IMG/VR virus record: IMGVR_UViG_3300027777_000092
Span: 1-32,254 of that record
Length of the DNA: 32,254 nt
Strand: one strand, 5' to 3'
Source of the DNA: a virus
Part shown: piece after piece, positions 7,994 to 18,541 of the stretch
Layout of the letters: each line of letters opens with the position of its first letter
Numbering within the stretch: the stretch's first letter is position 1
Program-made: the position numbers and the translations under genes
Notes under the pieces: model-generated
Told to the model about the DNA's origin: nothing
The model's database searches: none
The model's input: the letters and a program-made list of their open reading frames with translations, nothing else

Positions 7994-10900
7994 ACTCCAG
8001 TTGTTGCAATAGCTCGCAGGTCACGCACTGTTGGTACATCATATAGGTTATCTGATGAAAATACAATCTTTAGTGTAAAACTAATAAAATCATTAGCCGG
8101 ACTAGTCAAGATGTATTCTGCCTCATTATATTCATCGGAGTTACTTGACACCGGAATGGTATTTACTGGAGATACTTTAACCCAGCCTGTAGGAATAGCA
8201 TTTGCTCCGTCATATGCAAGTTTTGCATATAGCGTAATCTTTGAAGCCGCAGTCGGACGATTCGCATTGATATAAACATTCAACTGATCTGCTGGATTAT
8301 TAAGGTTAACGGTTTTAGTCAAGTATCGTGCAACCGCGCTTCCTTTATCAGCAGATGTTTCAGTGGTATCGCTATCAGACAATACATTGATTTGATTCTT
8401 AACAGTCAATAATGATACACGGTCCAAATCAATGATTGGACTTACATAATCACTTGATGTATTCACCTGTGTAAACATATATGTATTTGGCGCAGTTGAT
8501 AGGTCAAGAGCAAATGATGTTTTCAAATCGTAATTTTCATTTGGAGAAACCCCTATTGGTGTCAATGAAGAACCAAGATGTAATGAGTTGGATATACTTG
8601 TACCTTCAACTGTAACGTTCTCTTGAGCAAGATTAAATGTAGTAACAGCTTCATTCAATAAGTTTACAGTATAAGTTGGTTGAGTTGTTCCAGATGTACT
8701 TCCACTCTGTTTAAATGTAGCAGCAACTGATTCACCGCTAGCATAACCACTCCCAGGATTTGTAATTGTAACTTTTGAAATTGAGCTGGTAAGTATATCA
8801 ACCGTAACCGTTCCAGTTGCAGTTGTTCCACCAGCAGCAGGTGCTGCAAATGTCATGGTCGCGCCAGCTTGAGTAAATCCGCTAGACAATGATAGCGACG
8901 AGATTGTCACGCTTTCAACTCCGGTCAAAAATGCTGGTTTAAATTGTAATGAACCGGTTCCAACAAATTGTGCACGATTAAGCACAAACTTAAAGTCACG
9001 TGTTTGGTCGGGCGTCCATGTACTAGAGTTTTGACTCATGAACATAACACCAGTATATACATTTTTTGTAATTTTTTCACCGCTGCCAGAAACATCAATT
9101 CCGCCTACGCGTGCAACAAATAACTTATAAGCAGGATCATTTGATTTTACAACCATTGCATATTCTGCACCAGCTTTAAGATATACTGGATCACTAAATG
9201 TGAAACGAGTAGCAAGAGTAGCATTATCACTAACTTGTACAATGCGAGCACCAGTATATGATCCAGCACTTATTGTATAAGGATTTAAAGTAACGCTACC
9301 AAATGGTATAACTTTTTGTGTAGGTGTTCCGTTTTCAACAGTAACAATTTCAAGAGTAACTGGTAAAGTACTGCTTGCGCTTTGGAAATACAAATCAATA
9401 CTTGTGATAAATGCACCAGTTTCAACATCGCCAATCATAAAGCTTTGTGCAAGTGGGTCATTCCACTTGATGCTTAATACAGTATTCATTTTTGAAGCAT
9501 CAACCCGTGTCTTTGTTAATTGTGGGATGCGCGTACTTGTAATTAGAGTCTCATGAGTTTCAGTTAATCCGCTTGCAACATATGTAGAATCAGCATATGT
9601 TGTTGCTTCATTTAATAAATTACGTGAACTATCAATCAAACGGAATACACGAGAACCAGTCTTAAATTTATAAAACTGATTATTTGGAATTAAGAATACC
9701 CCAGAAACTTCACCAGCAACATTTGTTACGAGTGAAGCAGCAGTAATACCAGCATCAAGCGGAGTACTAACTCCGTTATATGTTCGTACTTCAGTGCTAT
9801 CTTTATAATTGATAATACTTGCGGTTGGCATAGTATATGAATGTATATCAATACCATCAAAGAAAGGATATACTTGGGTATTGGGCTTAAGACCGGTAGC
9901 ACTAAAATAAACTTTCCGTGAACGAATAAACGGAACGAATGTAACATCAACAATTCGGTCACCCGTGTTTTGTGTTATATCCGCAAAACTTAATTGAGTT
10001 TGCAACCCAGTTCGCGATTGCAATGATGCAGCTGATGTAACGATTTGTTGCATCCTAACATTATTTGCAGGATTAACCACGCTATGCATAGCGCTCACTG
10101 TTGTTACTGGAGTACCCGTCCAATTGGTAGTCCATTCATTCCATACCGTACCTAAAATAGCTGTATCTTTTACCGCATCATAGTTTGCAGTATTTAGCGC
10201 GGCATATACTGTATTATTACTAACTTCTTTCCATTCATCGGATCCTGGTGTAAGCTTTACACTACCAACAAATGCTGCAACTTCATAGGGATTTACACTT
10301 TCATATTCTGTTGCATACGGTTGAGTAATCAAAGGAGTTTCATCATATGCAAGAGTAGCTGTATTGCTATTAATTTTAATACTATTTAATGAGCTATCGA
10401 CCTTTTTAAAATCAAATCGACGAGAAGTATAATTTGGTCTTAATGTTCCATTTACGGAATCAATAGATGCAGCATATGCTTCACTAGCAATGTTTGCAGT
10501 ATCATTATTGTAGAATGAATCTACCAATATACCATTCTTAAATCGGCTGCCAGCACTATCAAAAATAGGTTTATCATTTGCTGATTTTTCAAGCAATGAT
10601 AATGTAGTATAGTATTCAATATTCTTTATGCGGCTTTCAAGTCCACCAATGTCTCGCATTGTATAGCGGCGATTATCAATATAATTGGCGATGATATCAG
10701 CTGTGCTATGCGTATAAGCAGGGATTGCTAATGTATATAAAGCCATTGACTTGGGAGGAGTCTCTGGTACTCGAGGATTCAATTCAGGATTACCTTGTGT
10801 AATCGTAAAGTTTCCATTTTGATCAACGCTCAACTTATCAACTCGAGGAAGATAAAAATTGGCATCGGCACTTATTATACTATAAGGGTTTAACTGATCA

Positions 10901-13281
10901 ACATTTCCGGTAGATCCGCTAAGTATCACTGGTCGGAAGTCAATGCAATCTGCAAGTCGTACTCCATTGTATGATGGGATAGTTGAATATGTTAAACCGG
11001 CAGTAGAATTGGTTGCGCTTGGCCAGTAACTATTAACACTAGCACATGCACTGCTTCCGCTTCTTGCAAAGTACGTATAGACAAATGCTATGCTTTCGCT
11101 GCTAAAGGTTTTCTTACCAACATATTTAACTTGAACATTAGTAAAGTAATCATCACGCTGTCCATCATCAATTATGACCCAATCACTTGTTGTATTGGAA
11201 CCGCCTATTGTAACACTAGTCAATCCAAACACTTCTGCCTTAGAAAGAGTAAACACTGTTTGACCAGCGCTTGCAGTTTGTGTATCGGTTTGTGATGTGA
11301 GTGTCTTGGTCATTACACCATCACCGCCAGCGCCTATTCCAACATTAACTGGAATAATTACTGTGTATGCGGCGCCACTACTAACTGCACTGAAATTTAA
11401 TGTAATACTTGAACCGCTTCCGGTTACACTAACTACTGCAGTTTTAACACCAGCAACAAATAAGATTATATTGCCTGGCGTTAAATCAGAAAATTCACGT
11501 TGTCCGCTAGTTACAGTTAATGCAACAGTTGTTGTGCTAGTAACGGTACCGCTAGCAGTATACAAGATATTGTATTTGATATTAGTAAGAGTGCTAACTG
11601 CATCAAATGGTAGCTTAAACAATGCGGTATCATTGCTAGCAAAAGCAAGTGATCCACCAGTTGCTACCGTGAATTTAACAGGTGTAACAGCAGTATTCCA
11701 AATGTTTTTAATATCAGCTAAATTAAAACCGCCGCTTGCAGTTATAATAATATCATACAAATACATACGATATGTTGAACCACTTTCAACTTCGACACCT
11801 TTGATCTTACATGTACCAGCAGAGAACTTTAATACGTCACCAAATGCAATTGTGATTGTTGTTTCGGTAAATGTAACTGTATTTGTTGACGGATTTACTG
11901 TAAGAATTATAAGTCCACTAACCATACCAGCGCCTGGCCCATAAACAACCATCCCAACAGTTAAACCTGTAACATTTGGTAAAATTAAACTTGTTCTAGA
12001 TGTTGTTGTATAGTCAGTACTAACATATGTTTTGGTGAGTCCTACTTTATATGTGTCACTTATACTAGTAATGATTGGTAGATATGAACTGGTATCAAAT
12101 GACCCAATCACGTAGTTACCAATGTTAGCATACGTATTTGCAGGAGTAAGAGCGGACAGAGTACGAGCTTTAGGAGCTTGCAATTCGGTCTTATCAATTG
12201 GAGCAACACGGTAACCATATACATAAGCAACCGAAGGATCAACTCCTAAACTATATTTAGTTTTTGCATCGGCAATGCTAGCTGTCAAATCACCTGCAGC
12301 TATACTATATCCAGCTTTATCCAATTCTGTATTACCATAGCGTCCATAATTGCTACCAGTATCATACAATTCACGCACGTGTGTTTTAAATGGATTAAGC
12401 GTATAGTTTCCACTTTCTTCATATGTACGTTGCGCAAGCTGACGATCCAAATCCGTATAACGATCACGAATTGCAACTGTTACCGCACTGTTAACAACAG
12501 TAATTAAAGAAATCTTATTAAGAGTATTTGCTGTGCTCCCATCTGCTTCAAATGCTAATGCCAAATCAATTACATAACGATCTGCACCTGGAGCAGTATA
12601 GTTAGGAGTACCATTTGCGTTATCAGTAAGAGTAGAGTCAGAGGTATAATCAACAGTACTTTCTGTTACATAAAGATAAGCTTTTCCATTTACACTAGCA
12701 TCCTTAGTATCCAATGCGAAAAATACACTCTGTGCATCAGTTGCAACAAAAGTTCCTTTTGTAAAGAATACACCTTTTGAAAGAAATACTCCTGCGGCAT
12801 AACCAGTTGCAGCAGTGTACAATACAAGTGCATTTGAAGACAATGAGTTTCCTATTGCATAAGAAGCAGTTACTCCATCTGTGGCATTGTTAAGATAGCG
12901 TACATATAAACGATATAGCGCGCCACCCAAGCTGACAACCTTTAATATATTAGCATTAAGACTATTGATGCTGTTTGTCAGCGTAGTTTGACTATAAATG
13001 GACGCTGTTCCACTTGTAATACTAACATCTACGTAACGAACTGTTTTATCAAACGTGCAATTACCTCCAATTGCAGCTGCGCCGTCTTTCCATATACTTT
13101 GGCCAAATTTATCAATCTGGCTTTGCAGTATACTCTGCATTTGGTTTAACTCTCTTACCTGAACACTATATCCAGGCTTAAAGAGTATACGCAAATAATT
13201 TTTATCATCTGGTGTTAAAAGATTAACATCAGCTGTATTGTAATCATCATGATACGCAGTATTGTATGTTGTTATTGCCAT
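7990..13281 (-). CDS. Giant DUF4815-type tail/baseplate structural protein
   Basis: A 1763-residue protein, the largest gene here. The N-terminus carries the conserved pattern NYLRILFKPGYSVQ followed by RELNQMQSILQSQIDKFGQ at about residues 45-65. This is the hallmark of the DUF4815 family of virion structural proteins in T4-like phages of aquatic bacteria. The middle and C-terminus are long beta-rich and Thr/Ser-rich segments with fibre-like character. By position it lies downstream of gp6 and the gp7-like wedge and upstream of the fibres, where T4 carries gp8-gp12. A peripheral wedge or fibre-socket role is therefore plausible but inferred. Its ATG overlaps the stop of the upstream gene (TAATG). 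The family assignment is good; the exact place in the virion is unknown. Confidence 0.85.
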   Translation of the reverse strand: MAITTYNTAYHDDYNTADVNLLTPDDKNYLRILFKPGYSVQVRELNQMQSILQSQIDKFGQSIWKDGAAAIGGNCTFDKTVRYVDVSITSGTASIYSQTTLTNSINSLNANILKVVSLGGALYRLYVRYLNNATDGVTASYAIGNSLSSNALVLYTAATGYAAGVFLSKGVFFTKGTFVATDAQSVFFALDTKDASVNGKAYLYVTESTVDYTSDSTLTDNANGTPNYTAPGADRYVIDLALAFEADGSTANTLNKISLITVVNSAVTVAIRDRYTDLDRQLAQRTYEESGNYTLNPFKTHVRELYDTGSNYGRYGNTELDKAGYSIAAGDLTASIADAKTKYSLGVDPSVAYVYGYRVAPIDKTELQAPKARTLSALTPANTYANIGNYVIGSFDTSSYLPIITSISDTYKVGLTKTYVSTDYTTTSRTSLILPNVTGLTVGMVVYGPGAGMVSGLIILTVNPSTNTVTFTETTITIAFGDVLKFSAGTCKIKGVEVESGSTYRMYLYDIIITASGGFNLADIKNIWNTAVTPVKFTVATGGSLAFASNDTALFKLPFDAVSTLTNIKYNILYTASGTVTSTTTVALTVTSGQREFSDLTPGNIILFVAGVKTAVVSVTGSGSSITLNFSAVSSGAAYTVIIPVNVGIGAGGDGVMTKTLTSQTDTQTASAGQTVFTLSKAEVFGLTSVTIGGSNTTSDWVIIDDGQRDDYFTNVQVKYVGKKTFSSESIAFVYTYFARSGSSACASVNSYWPSATNSTAGLTYSTIPSYNGVRLADCIDFRPVILSGSTGNVDQLNPYSIISADANFYLPRVDKLSVDQNGNFTITQGNPELNPRVPETPPKSMALYTLAIPAYTHSTADIIANYIDNRRYTMRDIGGLESRIKNIEYYTTLSLLEKSANDKPIFDSAGSRFKNGILVDSFYNNDTANIASEAYAASIDSVNGTLRPNYTSRRFDFKKVDSSLNSIKINSNTATLAYDETPLITQPYATEYESVNPYEVAAFVGSVKLTPGSDEWKEVSNNTVYAALNTANYDAVKDTAILGTVWNEWTTNWTGTPVTTVSAMHSVVNPANNVRMQQIVTSAASLQSRTGLQTQLSFADITQNTGDRIVDVTFVPFIRSRKVYFSATGLKPNTQVYPFFDGIDIHSYTMPTASIINYKDSTEVRTYNGVSTPLDAGITAASLVTNVAGEVSGVFLIPNNQFYKFKTGSRVFRLIDSSRNLLNEATTYADSTYVASGLTETHETLITSTRIPQLTKTRVDASKMNTVLSIKWNDPLAQSFMIGDVETGAFITSIDLYFQSASSTLPVTLEIVTVENGTPTQKVIPFGSVTLNPYTISAGSYTGARIVQVSDNATLATRFTFSDPVYLKAGAEYAMVVKSNDPAYKLFVARVGGIDVSGSGEKITKNVYTGVMFMSQNSSTWTPDQTRDFKFVLNRAQFVGTGSLQFKPAFLTGVESVTISSLSLSSGFTQAGATMTFAAPAAGGTTATGTVTVDILTSSISKVTITNPGSGYASGESVAATFKQSGSTSGTTQPTYTVNLLNEAVTTFNLAQENVTVEGTSISNSLHLGSSLTPIGVSPNENYDLKTSFALDLSTAPNTYMFTQVNTSSDYVSPIIDLDRVSLLTVKNQINVLSDSDTTETSADKGSAVARYLTKTVNLNNPADQLNVYINANRPTAASKITLYAKLAYDGANAIPTGWVKVSPVNTIPVSSNSDEYNEAEYILTSPANDFISFTLKIVFSSDNLYDVPTVRDLRAIATTGV

Positions 13282-14684
13282 TAGAATTGAATGATTATTT
13301 TGATTTTTTCGGTTTGACCACTAGCACGTGTTATCTTCTTTCGGTTTTCAGCAAATACTACTTCACCAACAATTCTTGCATACACGCCATCACCTCCAGT
13401 AATACCATTGATATTTGATGTGCATTCTGATGCATTAACCGTAGTATATGTATAATTTGTACCACCAATAGCCAAACGATATGATCCGCTTGCAGGAATT
13501 TCTCTAAAACCTGAAGTATAATTTTGATGGAAATATAAGTTACTTCCACTTATGGCATCAGCTATTGCCAAAGGTTTATCAGTAATATCATATATGATTG
13601 TATTATTGTTAATATCAACCGTAGGAATAGTTCCAGATAATGTCAATGAACGCAATGCATTTGCAGTTGATCCAATAGTATTAGGATTACGTACAAGCGA
13701 TACTTGGCGGTATGGAGTATAGTAATTGTCCGTGCTAATATCTCCAGTAAGATCAAGTGATATACCTGCATACCATGAAGGCATTACATCAGCTGGTATA
13801 TATCCATACCCGTTTTTAGGAGCAATGATTGGCACAACTACCGCGCCACTTCCTGTGCTATCACTAATTTCTACCGACGCAACCTGCAATCCTTTTGGCC
13901 AACTAGCTAAAGCTAAACCATGTGTGACTGCGGTAATTACTCCGCTTGAAACTGTAGCCGTTAATGATACTGCATACGTGACGCTACCAGCCGCATCACT
14001 ACCACGTAATGTTAATGTAGGAGAGCCGCTATATCCACTTCCTCCGTTAACAATATGAAATGTACTGCATAATCCACCATATGTAGCACAATTTGATAAT
14101 GGCGTACTTGTCAATGCAGTTTGACTAATTTCAATAAATTGGTCCGTTACAAAAGCTGTACTAAGACTACTTACTGATTGAACTAATATCCAAACATAAT
14201 TATCTCCACCTTGGCTTGGTATATATGTTGAAGTATCAGACGGAGCATTTGATGTAGTACTCCCACCGGCCTGCAAGCAAAGATACATACCAGTTGCAGT
14301 TGTAGCATAGCATGGAAGAATATTTCCAGTTGCATAAAAGCAACTACTATCATAACTATTATAAGCTTTATATTGCTTACTACTCGTCCAAGCAACATTA
14401 GGAATTACAAGAGTAGTATTGCTAGCTCCCAGTTTACTTAATGTAGCAATGTTGTTTAATACTTCTAAACCATCGCTAAATGATCCTACCGGTGCAGAGA
14501 CATTGTATCCTGATGAATCTTCGGTTACCGCACCAATTGTCGGCCACTTATCAGATTTTCCAATTCCCAAATAATAACGATTTGGACTTGTTACGGCAGT
14601 ACCAGAACGATCCGTTCCAGCTATATCGTTTAAAAATAACTTTGCGTTATTTCTGCGAAATGTATCTGTAATAATTGCTGACAT
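13281..14684 (-). CDS. Baseplate wedge/virion structural protein (T4-like cyanophage type)
   Basis: A 467-residue protein. Its N-terminus (MSAIITDTFRRNNAKLF, then YYLGIGKSDKWP near residue 38) and its C-terminus (GEVVFAENRKKITRASGQTE) match a conserved structural family that follows the gp6/gp7-like genes in T4-like cyanophages. The middle holds a 'GGSGYSGSPTLTLRG' segment at about residues 213-227, a beta-rich motif seen in many phage structural proteins. It is likely a wedge component between gp7 and the giant structural protein. I cannot equate it with a specific T4 wedge gene. A TATAAATA late promoter lies 20 nt before the ATG at 14684. Confidence 0.75.
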   Translation of the reverse strand: MSAIITDTFRRNNAKLFLNDIAGTDRSGTAVTSPNRYYLGIGKSDKWPTIGAVTEDSSGYNVSAPVGSFSDGLEVLNNIATLSKLGASNTTLVIPNVAWTSSKQYKAYNSYDSSCFYATGNILPCYATTATGMYLCLQAGGSTTSNAPSDTSTYIPSQGGDNYVWILVQSVSSLSTAFVTDQFIEISQTALTSTPLSNCATYGGLCSTFHIVNGGSGYSGSPTLTLRGSDAAGSVTYAVSLTATVSSGVITAVTHGLALASWPKGLQVASVEISDSTGSGAVVVPIIAPKNGYGYIPADVMPSWYAGISLDLTGDISTDNYYTPYRQVSLVRNPNTIGSTANALRSLTLSGTIPTVDINNNTIIYDITDKPLAIADAISGSNLYFHQNYTSGFREIPASGSYRLAIGGTNYTYTTVNASECTSNINGITGGDGVYARIVGEVVFAENRKKITRASGQTEKIKIIIQF

Positions 14685-14704
14685 ATTTGTTGATTACTTA
14701 GATG

Positions 14705-14712
14705 TATTTATA
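14705..14712 (-). promoter_or_regulatory. T4-type late promoter (TATAAATA)
   Basis: An exact TATAAATA on the minus strand in the gap after the gp7-like gene, 20 nt before the ATG at 14684. This is the most conventional spacing in the window (leader about 14 nt), yet it still lacks a Shine-Dalgarno sequence. A second related box, CATAAATA at 14738-14731, overlaps the 3' end of the gp7-like gene and may act in tandem. Confidence 0.65.
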
Positions 14713-14722
14713 TACTATACCT

Positions 14723-16666
14723 TTATGCTATATTTATGATTGATGACACATTTAGCATCTTATAACTATATGATTCATCATTCATGTTTATCATCTTTTT
14801 AATTGTTTGGTTATCTCCTAAAAATCCATTTCCTAATAATGAAGGGTCTCTAAATTTTAAACCATTAAGATCATAATCGGAATTAACCAATTGTCTCTCA
14901 CTAGCTAAAGAACTTATAACAAATTGGAACATTACATTTACTTCACGCGATAATAAGATTGAATCATTGCGCAATGCAATCAATACATATTGTAATATAC
15001 TTGATGTTAACCAGCCCGGCTGATATTTAGGAGAATGCTGATGATACGAAACTGTTGAATCAGCCATATACGGAGGAATCAACGCACCTAACCAACTGTA
15101 TTGATTTTGCAAGTCAGGCAATTGGTATGAAATATAATTATCCCATGAATTAAGACTTTGCAATTCAAGTAATAATAAAGTAAATAATTTTAAACCGGCC
15201 GGGTGAACAAATTTTAAGAATGAATCTCGCCATGTTGATGGATCACTGTTTGAACTTATTTCATATGAATAGTTTTGCCAATAAGTACTGTCTTGAATCT
15301 TATATGCATCTGAAGCAAATCCTTTATGATCTTCATACACATATTCTGGTATAGTCTGCAATACCCAAACTATGCTATGACCAGGTAAGCTGCCATCATC
15401 AGTGCATTTATATACATGACGGTTTGGCCAAGATCCATAGCGCGCATAAACATTACCATCTACCGGTTGTGTAGCATCACCATCACCATCAACAAAATGT
15501 AAGAATGGACGCCCACTAGTTGTTGAAATTAAGTTATCCCAAAGTACTTCTGGATCATCAGTTGGAGGTTGTATAGAAGTTGATTCTGCATACCAATAAC
15601 CTGCCGTAATACCGCTGCTGGATATTGATAAAGATCCAGCGGAATCAAATACAGCTGTCCAAGCCGATACCAAATCTGGTGTTAATACATTTTCATGTGA
15701 AAGCCATGTTGGATTAAATTCATTAACCTTTGTTATTATAATCCATACATTAGATCCGCTATCCCAATAACATTTTTGGTAAGGGTCACTCGTACTTGTA
15801 TAAAGCGGTTTATTATTTAAAGTTCCATTTTCATACAAATCATTAAAAATTACATTTTGACTAAGATTTCTAACATACAAATCACCGGAAATTGTTAATG
15901 TCTTGCCAGCGCCTCCCCGCAAAATCCATAATGAATAAAATGTATCCCAATATAATGCATAAGGTTGCAATTGTAAATTATTAAGTGTACCATCACCAGT
16001 ATACGCAAAAAAATCGCCATACATACCGGCACATGTTAATGGCGGAAATGTTATTGGGACATTTTCACTCTCTAAAATTGGACTTAATGTTAATGCTGTT
16101 GTGCTAGATAATGTTAATAATGAATCTGCTCCATTATAAGCAGTCATTAAATTTTCAAATCCAGTTGAGTTAATGACTATTGTATCAGTCACGCCATTCA
16201 CAGGCGGAGCAGTCAATTCCAATGGAGGGACATCGTACGGATCCCAATTTATTTGTCCGCTTGATGGAGTAAAAAGGTATTCTTTAGGATAAAAGATTGA
16301 TACCGTTTCATTTAAGAATATCTTAAAGAATGCAACTATACTATCTTCACTTCCACGCGTATTGTAATACTTTACAATGATTTTATACAATGAAACTTTA
16401 TCTAAAGAAGAACTATTTGGAATATTTTTTGCAATAAGTTCTTGTATATTGTCAAGATACTTATTACTTACAGAATCAATATCTTTATCTGTAAGTATAC
16501 TTCCTATTTCACATGATGGTAATCCATCAGTATTAAGGTAATCATAATACTCTTGGATGAATGAAATTATATTTGCGGCACCGCTTTGTATATTATTTGG
16601 AAATAATGATTGTGTTCTTACACTTTCAACATTTCTTGGCCGGCCGTCTGCAATACTTAATAGCAT
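14723..16666 (-). CDS. 7: Baseplate wedge protein, gp7-like
   Basis: A 647-residue wedge protein. The first 135 residues are the conserved part, with YYDYLNTDGLPSCEIGSI, a helical segment (IQELIAKNIPNSSSLDK) and KYYNTRGSEDSIVAFFKIF followed by YPKE. This signature is shared by wedge proteins encoded next to gp6 in T4-like marine phages. T4 gp7 is much longer (about 1030 residues), so equivalence to gp7 rests mainly on position after gp6. The later part contains repeated small modules of the YPNRHVYKC/WVL type, about residues 200-450. It starts 6 bp after the gp6 stop and is clearly in one operon with gp6. Structural role confident; gp7 name moderate. Confidence 0.7.
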   Translation of the reverse strand: MLLSIADGRPRNVESVRTQSLFPNNIQSGAANIISFIQEYYDYLNTDGLPSCEIGSILTDKDIDSVSNKYLDNIQELIAKNIPNSSSLDKVSLYKIIVKYYNTRGSEDSIVAFFKIFLNETVSIFYPKEYLFTPSSGQINWDPYDVPPLELTAPPVNGVTDTIVINSTGFENLMTAYNGADSLLTLSSTTALTLSPILESENVPITFPPLTCAGMYGDFFAYTGDGTLNNLQLQPYALYWDTFYSLWILRGGAGKTLTISGDLYVRNLSQNVIFNDLYENGTLNNKPLYTSTSDPYQKCYWDSGSNVWIIITKVNEFNPTWLSHENVLTPDLVSAWTAVFDSAGSLSISSSGITAGYWYAESTSIQPPTDDPEVLWDNLISTTSGRPFLHFVDGDGDATQPVDGNVYARYGSWPNRHVYKCTDDGSLPGHSIVWVLQTIPEYVYEDHKGFASDAYKIQDSTYWQNYSYEISSNSDPSTWRDSFLKFVHPAGLKLFTLLLLELQSLNSWDNYISYQLPDLQNQYSWLGALIPPYMADSTVSYHQHSPKYQPGWLTSSILQYVLIALRNDSILLSREVNVMFQFVISSLASERQLVNSDYDLNGLKFRDPSLLGNGFLGDNQTIKKMINMNDESYSYKMLNVSSIINIA

Positions 16667-16671
16667 ATTTT

Positions 16672-18534
16672 TTAGCGATCGCGTTTAAATGTATTGTAAT
16701 CAATTGCACGGCTTGAACCGCCAATTGCAATAGAATCAACTTCTCCAGTTACACTTACTTGATTCATATCAATTTTTATAAGTTGATTTTTCTTAGGAGC
16801 AATATCATTGCTAGCTGGCAGCAAGTTAAGAGTGATTGTAAGCGCATCACCACCATCAATATACAATTCATTCAATTCAACTTTGCCTGTCACAATGTTA
16901 ATGCGGCCAGCATCGGAGGAAATTTTAACTCGCGCTGAAGTTAAATCCAAATAATATGTATAGACACGACGATATGTTGTATCGCCATCTATTGCTTCAT
17001 CACCATAATAGCACTGTGTACTTTTAATATAAAATGTACTTGAAGAAATTATAGTATGGCCATATTCATCATTAGTTAAACCTGTGCCGTAGGAAAGAGT
17101 GGTCTTACCCACATTTTGTGGATCAACTACAAATGATTTGCTAACATACACACGAACCAAACTGTTTAATATAGCTGGGCTATATGTATCAATGGTTTTA
17201 AGCAATGATGAATGTCTAAATACACCATCAAATGATTCAAGATATGCTGCATCAAAATTTTCAACTTGAGTATATATCTTTCCTTCAAGTTCTCCCTTTG
17301 AAAGATTTGTTTTGCTGTTATTGTATTTAAATAATACGTCTAAACTTAAATTGATATATTCTGGGCTAACAAATTCTGGTGTAATACTTAATACCTTTTT
17401 ATATTTTACAATATCAAGTATTTCTGCTTTTTGACTTGCGGTCAAATACAATGCATCTTTAGGCTTCACACATATAAAGGCTTTTCCATATTGAGGAGGA
17501 TCATTTTCTTCACCGCCCCATACAGCAATACTTTGAGTTGAAGGAAATTTTGCAGAAATGATGGTTTTATAATCATCAGCGGTTACTGCTCGGTTTTGTG
17601 TAACAAATGAATTGGGCGCATTGAAACGTATACTTTCTATGCCTTCCTTTGCATTACCGCCTGTTGCATTGCTACTTGTTGTTACAGCTAATACAGAAGT
17701 AGTACCAGTTGGAAGTGAACTTATATATTGGAAACTTACGGCGCCATTACAATCAGCGCCTGCGGTTGTAAGATATTCAACTTCAATAATGCTTAAGTTA
17801 CTAGGCCGTTTCCCAAATATGTTATTACCAAATTCAATCTGATATTTACCATATACATTTTCATTAAGCATGTATATTTGACTTGTTCCGTCAATACTTC
17901 CGATGTTTACTTCAGTAAAAGGAGTATATATGTCAGCTGTTTGTTGTGATGTGCTATTATAAACTCTAACAATAAGAGTGCTAATGTCAATGTTATCGTC
18001 ATCAATCTGATATGTTAATTTATCAGAAACGTTATTAACCTGAAATCGTTTTGTTTCAATGCTTCCTTGATGGACTTCAATTGTTGAGGTATATGTAGTT
18101 CGCCCAACATCTTTTGGTATAACCAATTCATCAAGATTTAAAAATACATATGTTTTACCATCTAAACTGGTTTTAAAATTACTACCGCGAGGTAATGTAA
18201 TATATGATACACCAGTCCCGTTGAATGAAACAGTCAATGATGCAGCTGCAGCTGCTTTACTGCGAGGAACATATCCAACCAATTTTGCATTTGAAACGAC
18301 ACTGCTTCGTAATTGTGCACTATCAATAAATGTTTCATTAAGCGCCATGTGTGCAAGCATTGCATTATAATGAGTATTATACGCAAGTACGTCTACCAAT
18401 TGATTTAATCCGCTACCAGCATAATTCCAATCTTTAAATGGACTATCTGTAGCCGTAAAATAGTTAATTAGATTTTGTTTGATTGTATCAAAATCCAATT
18501 CGGTTACATTGAGCGTTTGTCTAGAAAGTGACAT
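16672..18534 (-). CDS. 6: Baseplate wedge subunit gp6
   Basis: A 620-residue protein close in size to T4 gp6 (about 660). The N-terminus (LNVTELDFDTIKQNLINYF, then LVDVLAYNTHYNAMLAHMAL and VGYVPRSKAAAAA) is the highly conserved gp6/gpJ-type wedge signature, as is the later RAVTADDYKTII segment near residue 317. gp6 dimers form the inner ring of the baseplate wedges together with gp25, gp53 and gp7. The gene follows gp25 with a gap of 7 bp, the order expected for wedge assembly genes. No Shine-Dalgarno site is seen, so translation may be coupled to gp25. Confidence 0.95.
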   Translation of the reverse strand: MSLSRQTLNVTELDFDTIKQNLINYFTATDSPFKDWNYAGSGLNQLVDVLAYNTHYNAMLAHMALNETFIDSAQLRSSVVSNAKLVGYVPRSKAAAAASLTVSFNGTGVSYITLPRGSNFKTSLDGKTYVFLNLDELVIPKDVGRTTYTSTIEVHQGSIETKRFQVNNVSDKLTYQIDDDNIDISTLIVRVYNSTSQQTADIYTPFTEVNIGSIDGTSQIYMLNENVYGKYQIEFGNNIFGKRPSNLSIIEVEYLTTAGADCNGAVSFQYISSLPTGTTSVLAVTTSSNATGGNAKEGIESIRFNAPNSFVTQNRAVTADDYKTIISAKFPSTQSIAVWGGEENDPPQYGKAFICVKPKDALYLTASQKAEILDIVKYKKVLSITPEFVSPEYINLSLDVLFKYNNSKTNLSKGELEGKIYTQVENFDAAYLESFDGVFRHSSLLKTIDTYSPAILNSLVRVYVSKSFVVDPQNVGKTTLSYGTGLTNDEYGHTIISSSTFYIKSTQCYYGDEAIDGDTTYRRVYTYYLDLTSARVKISSDAGRINIVTGKVELNELYIDGGDALTITLNLLPASNDIAPKKNQLIKIDMNQVSVTGEVDSIAIGGSSRAIDYNTFKRDR

Positions 18535-18541
18535 TGAATGG

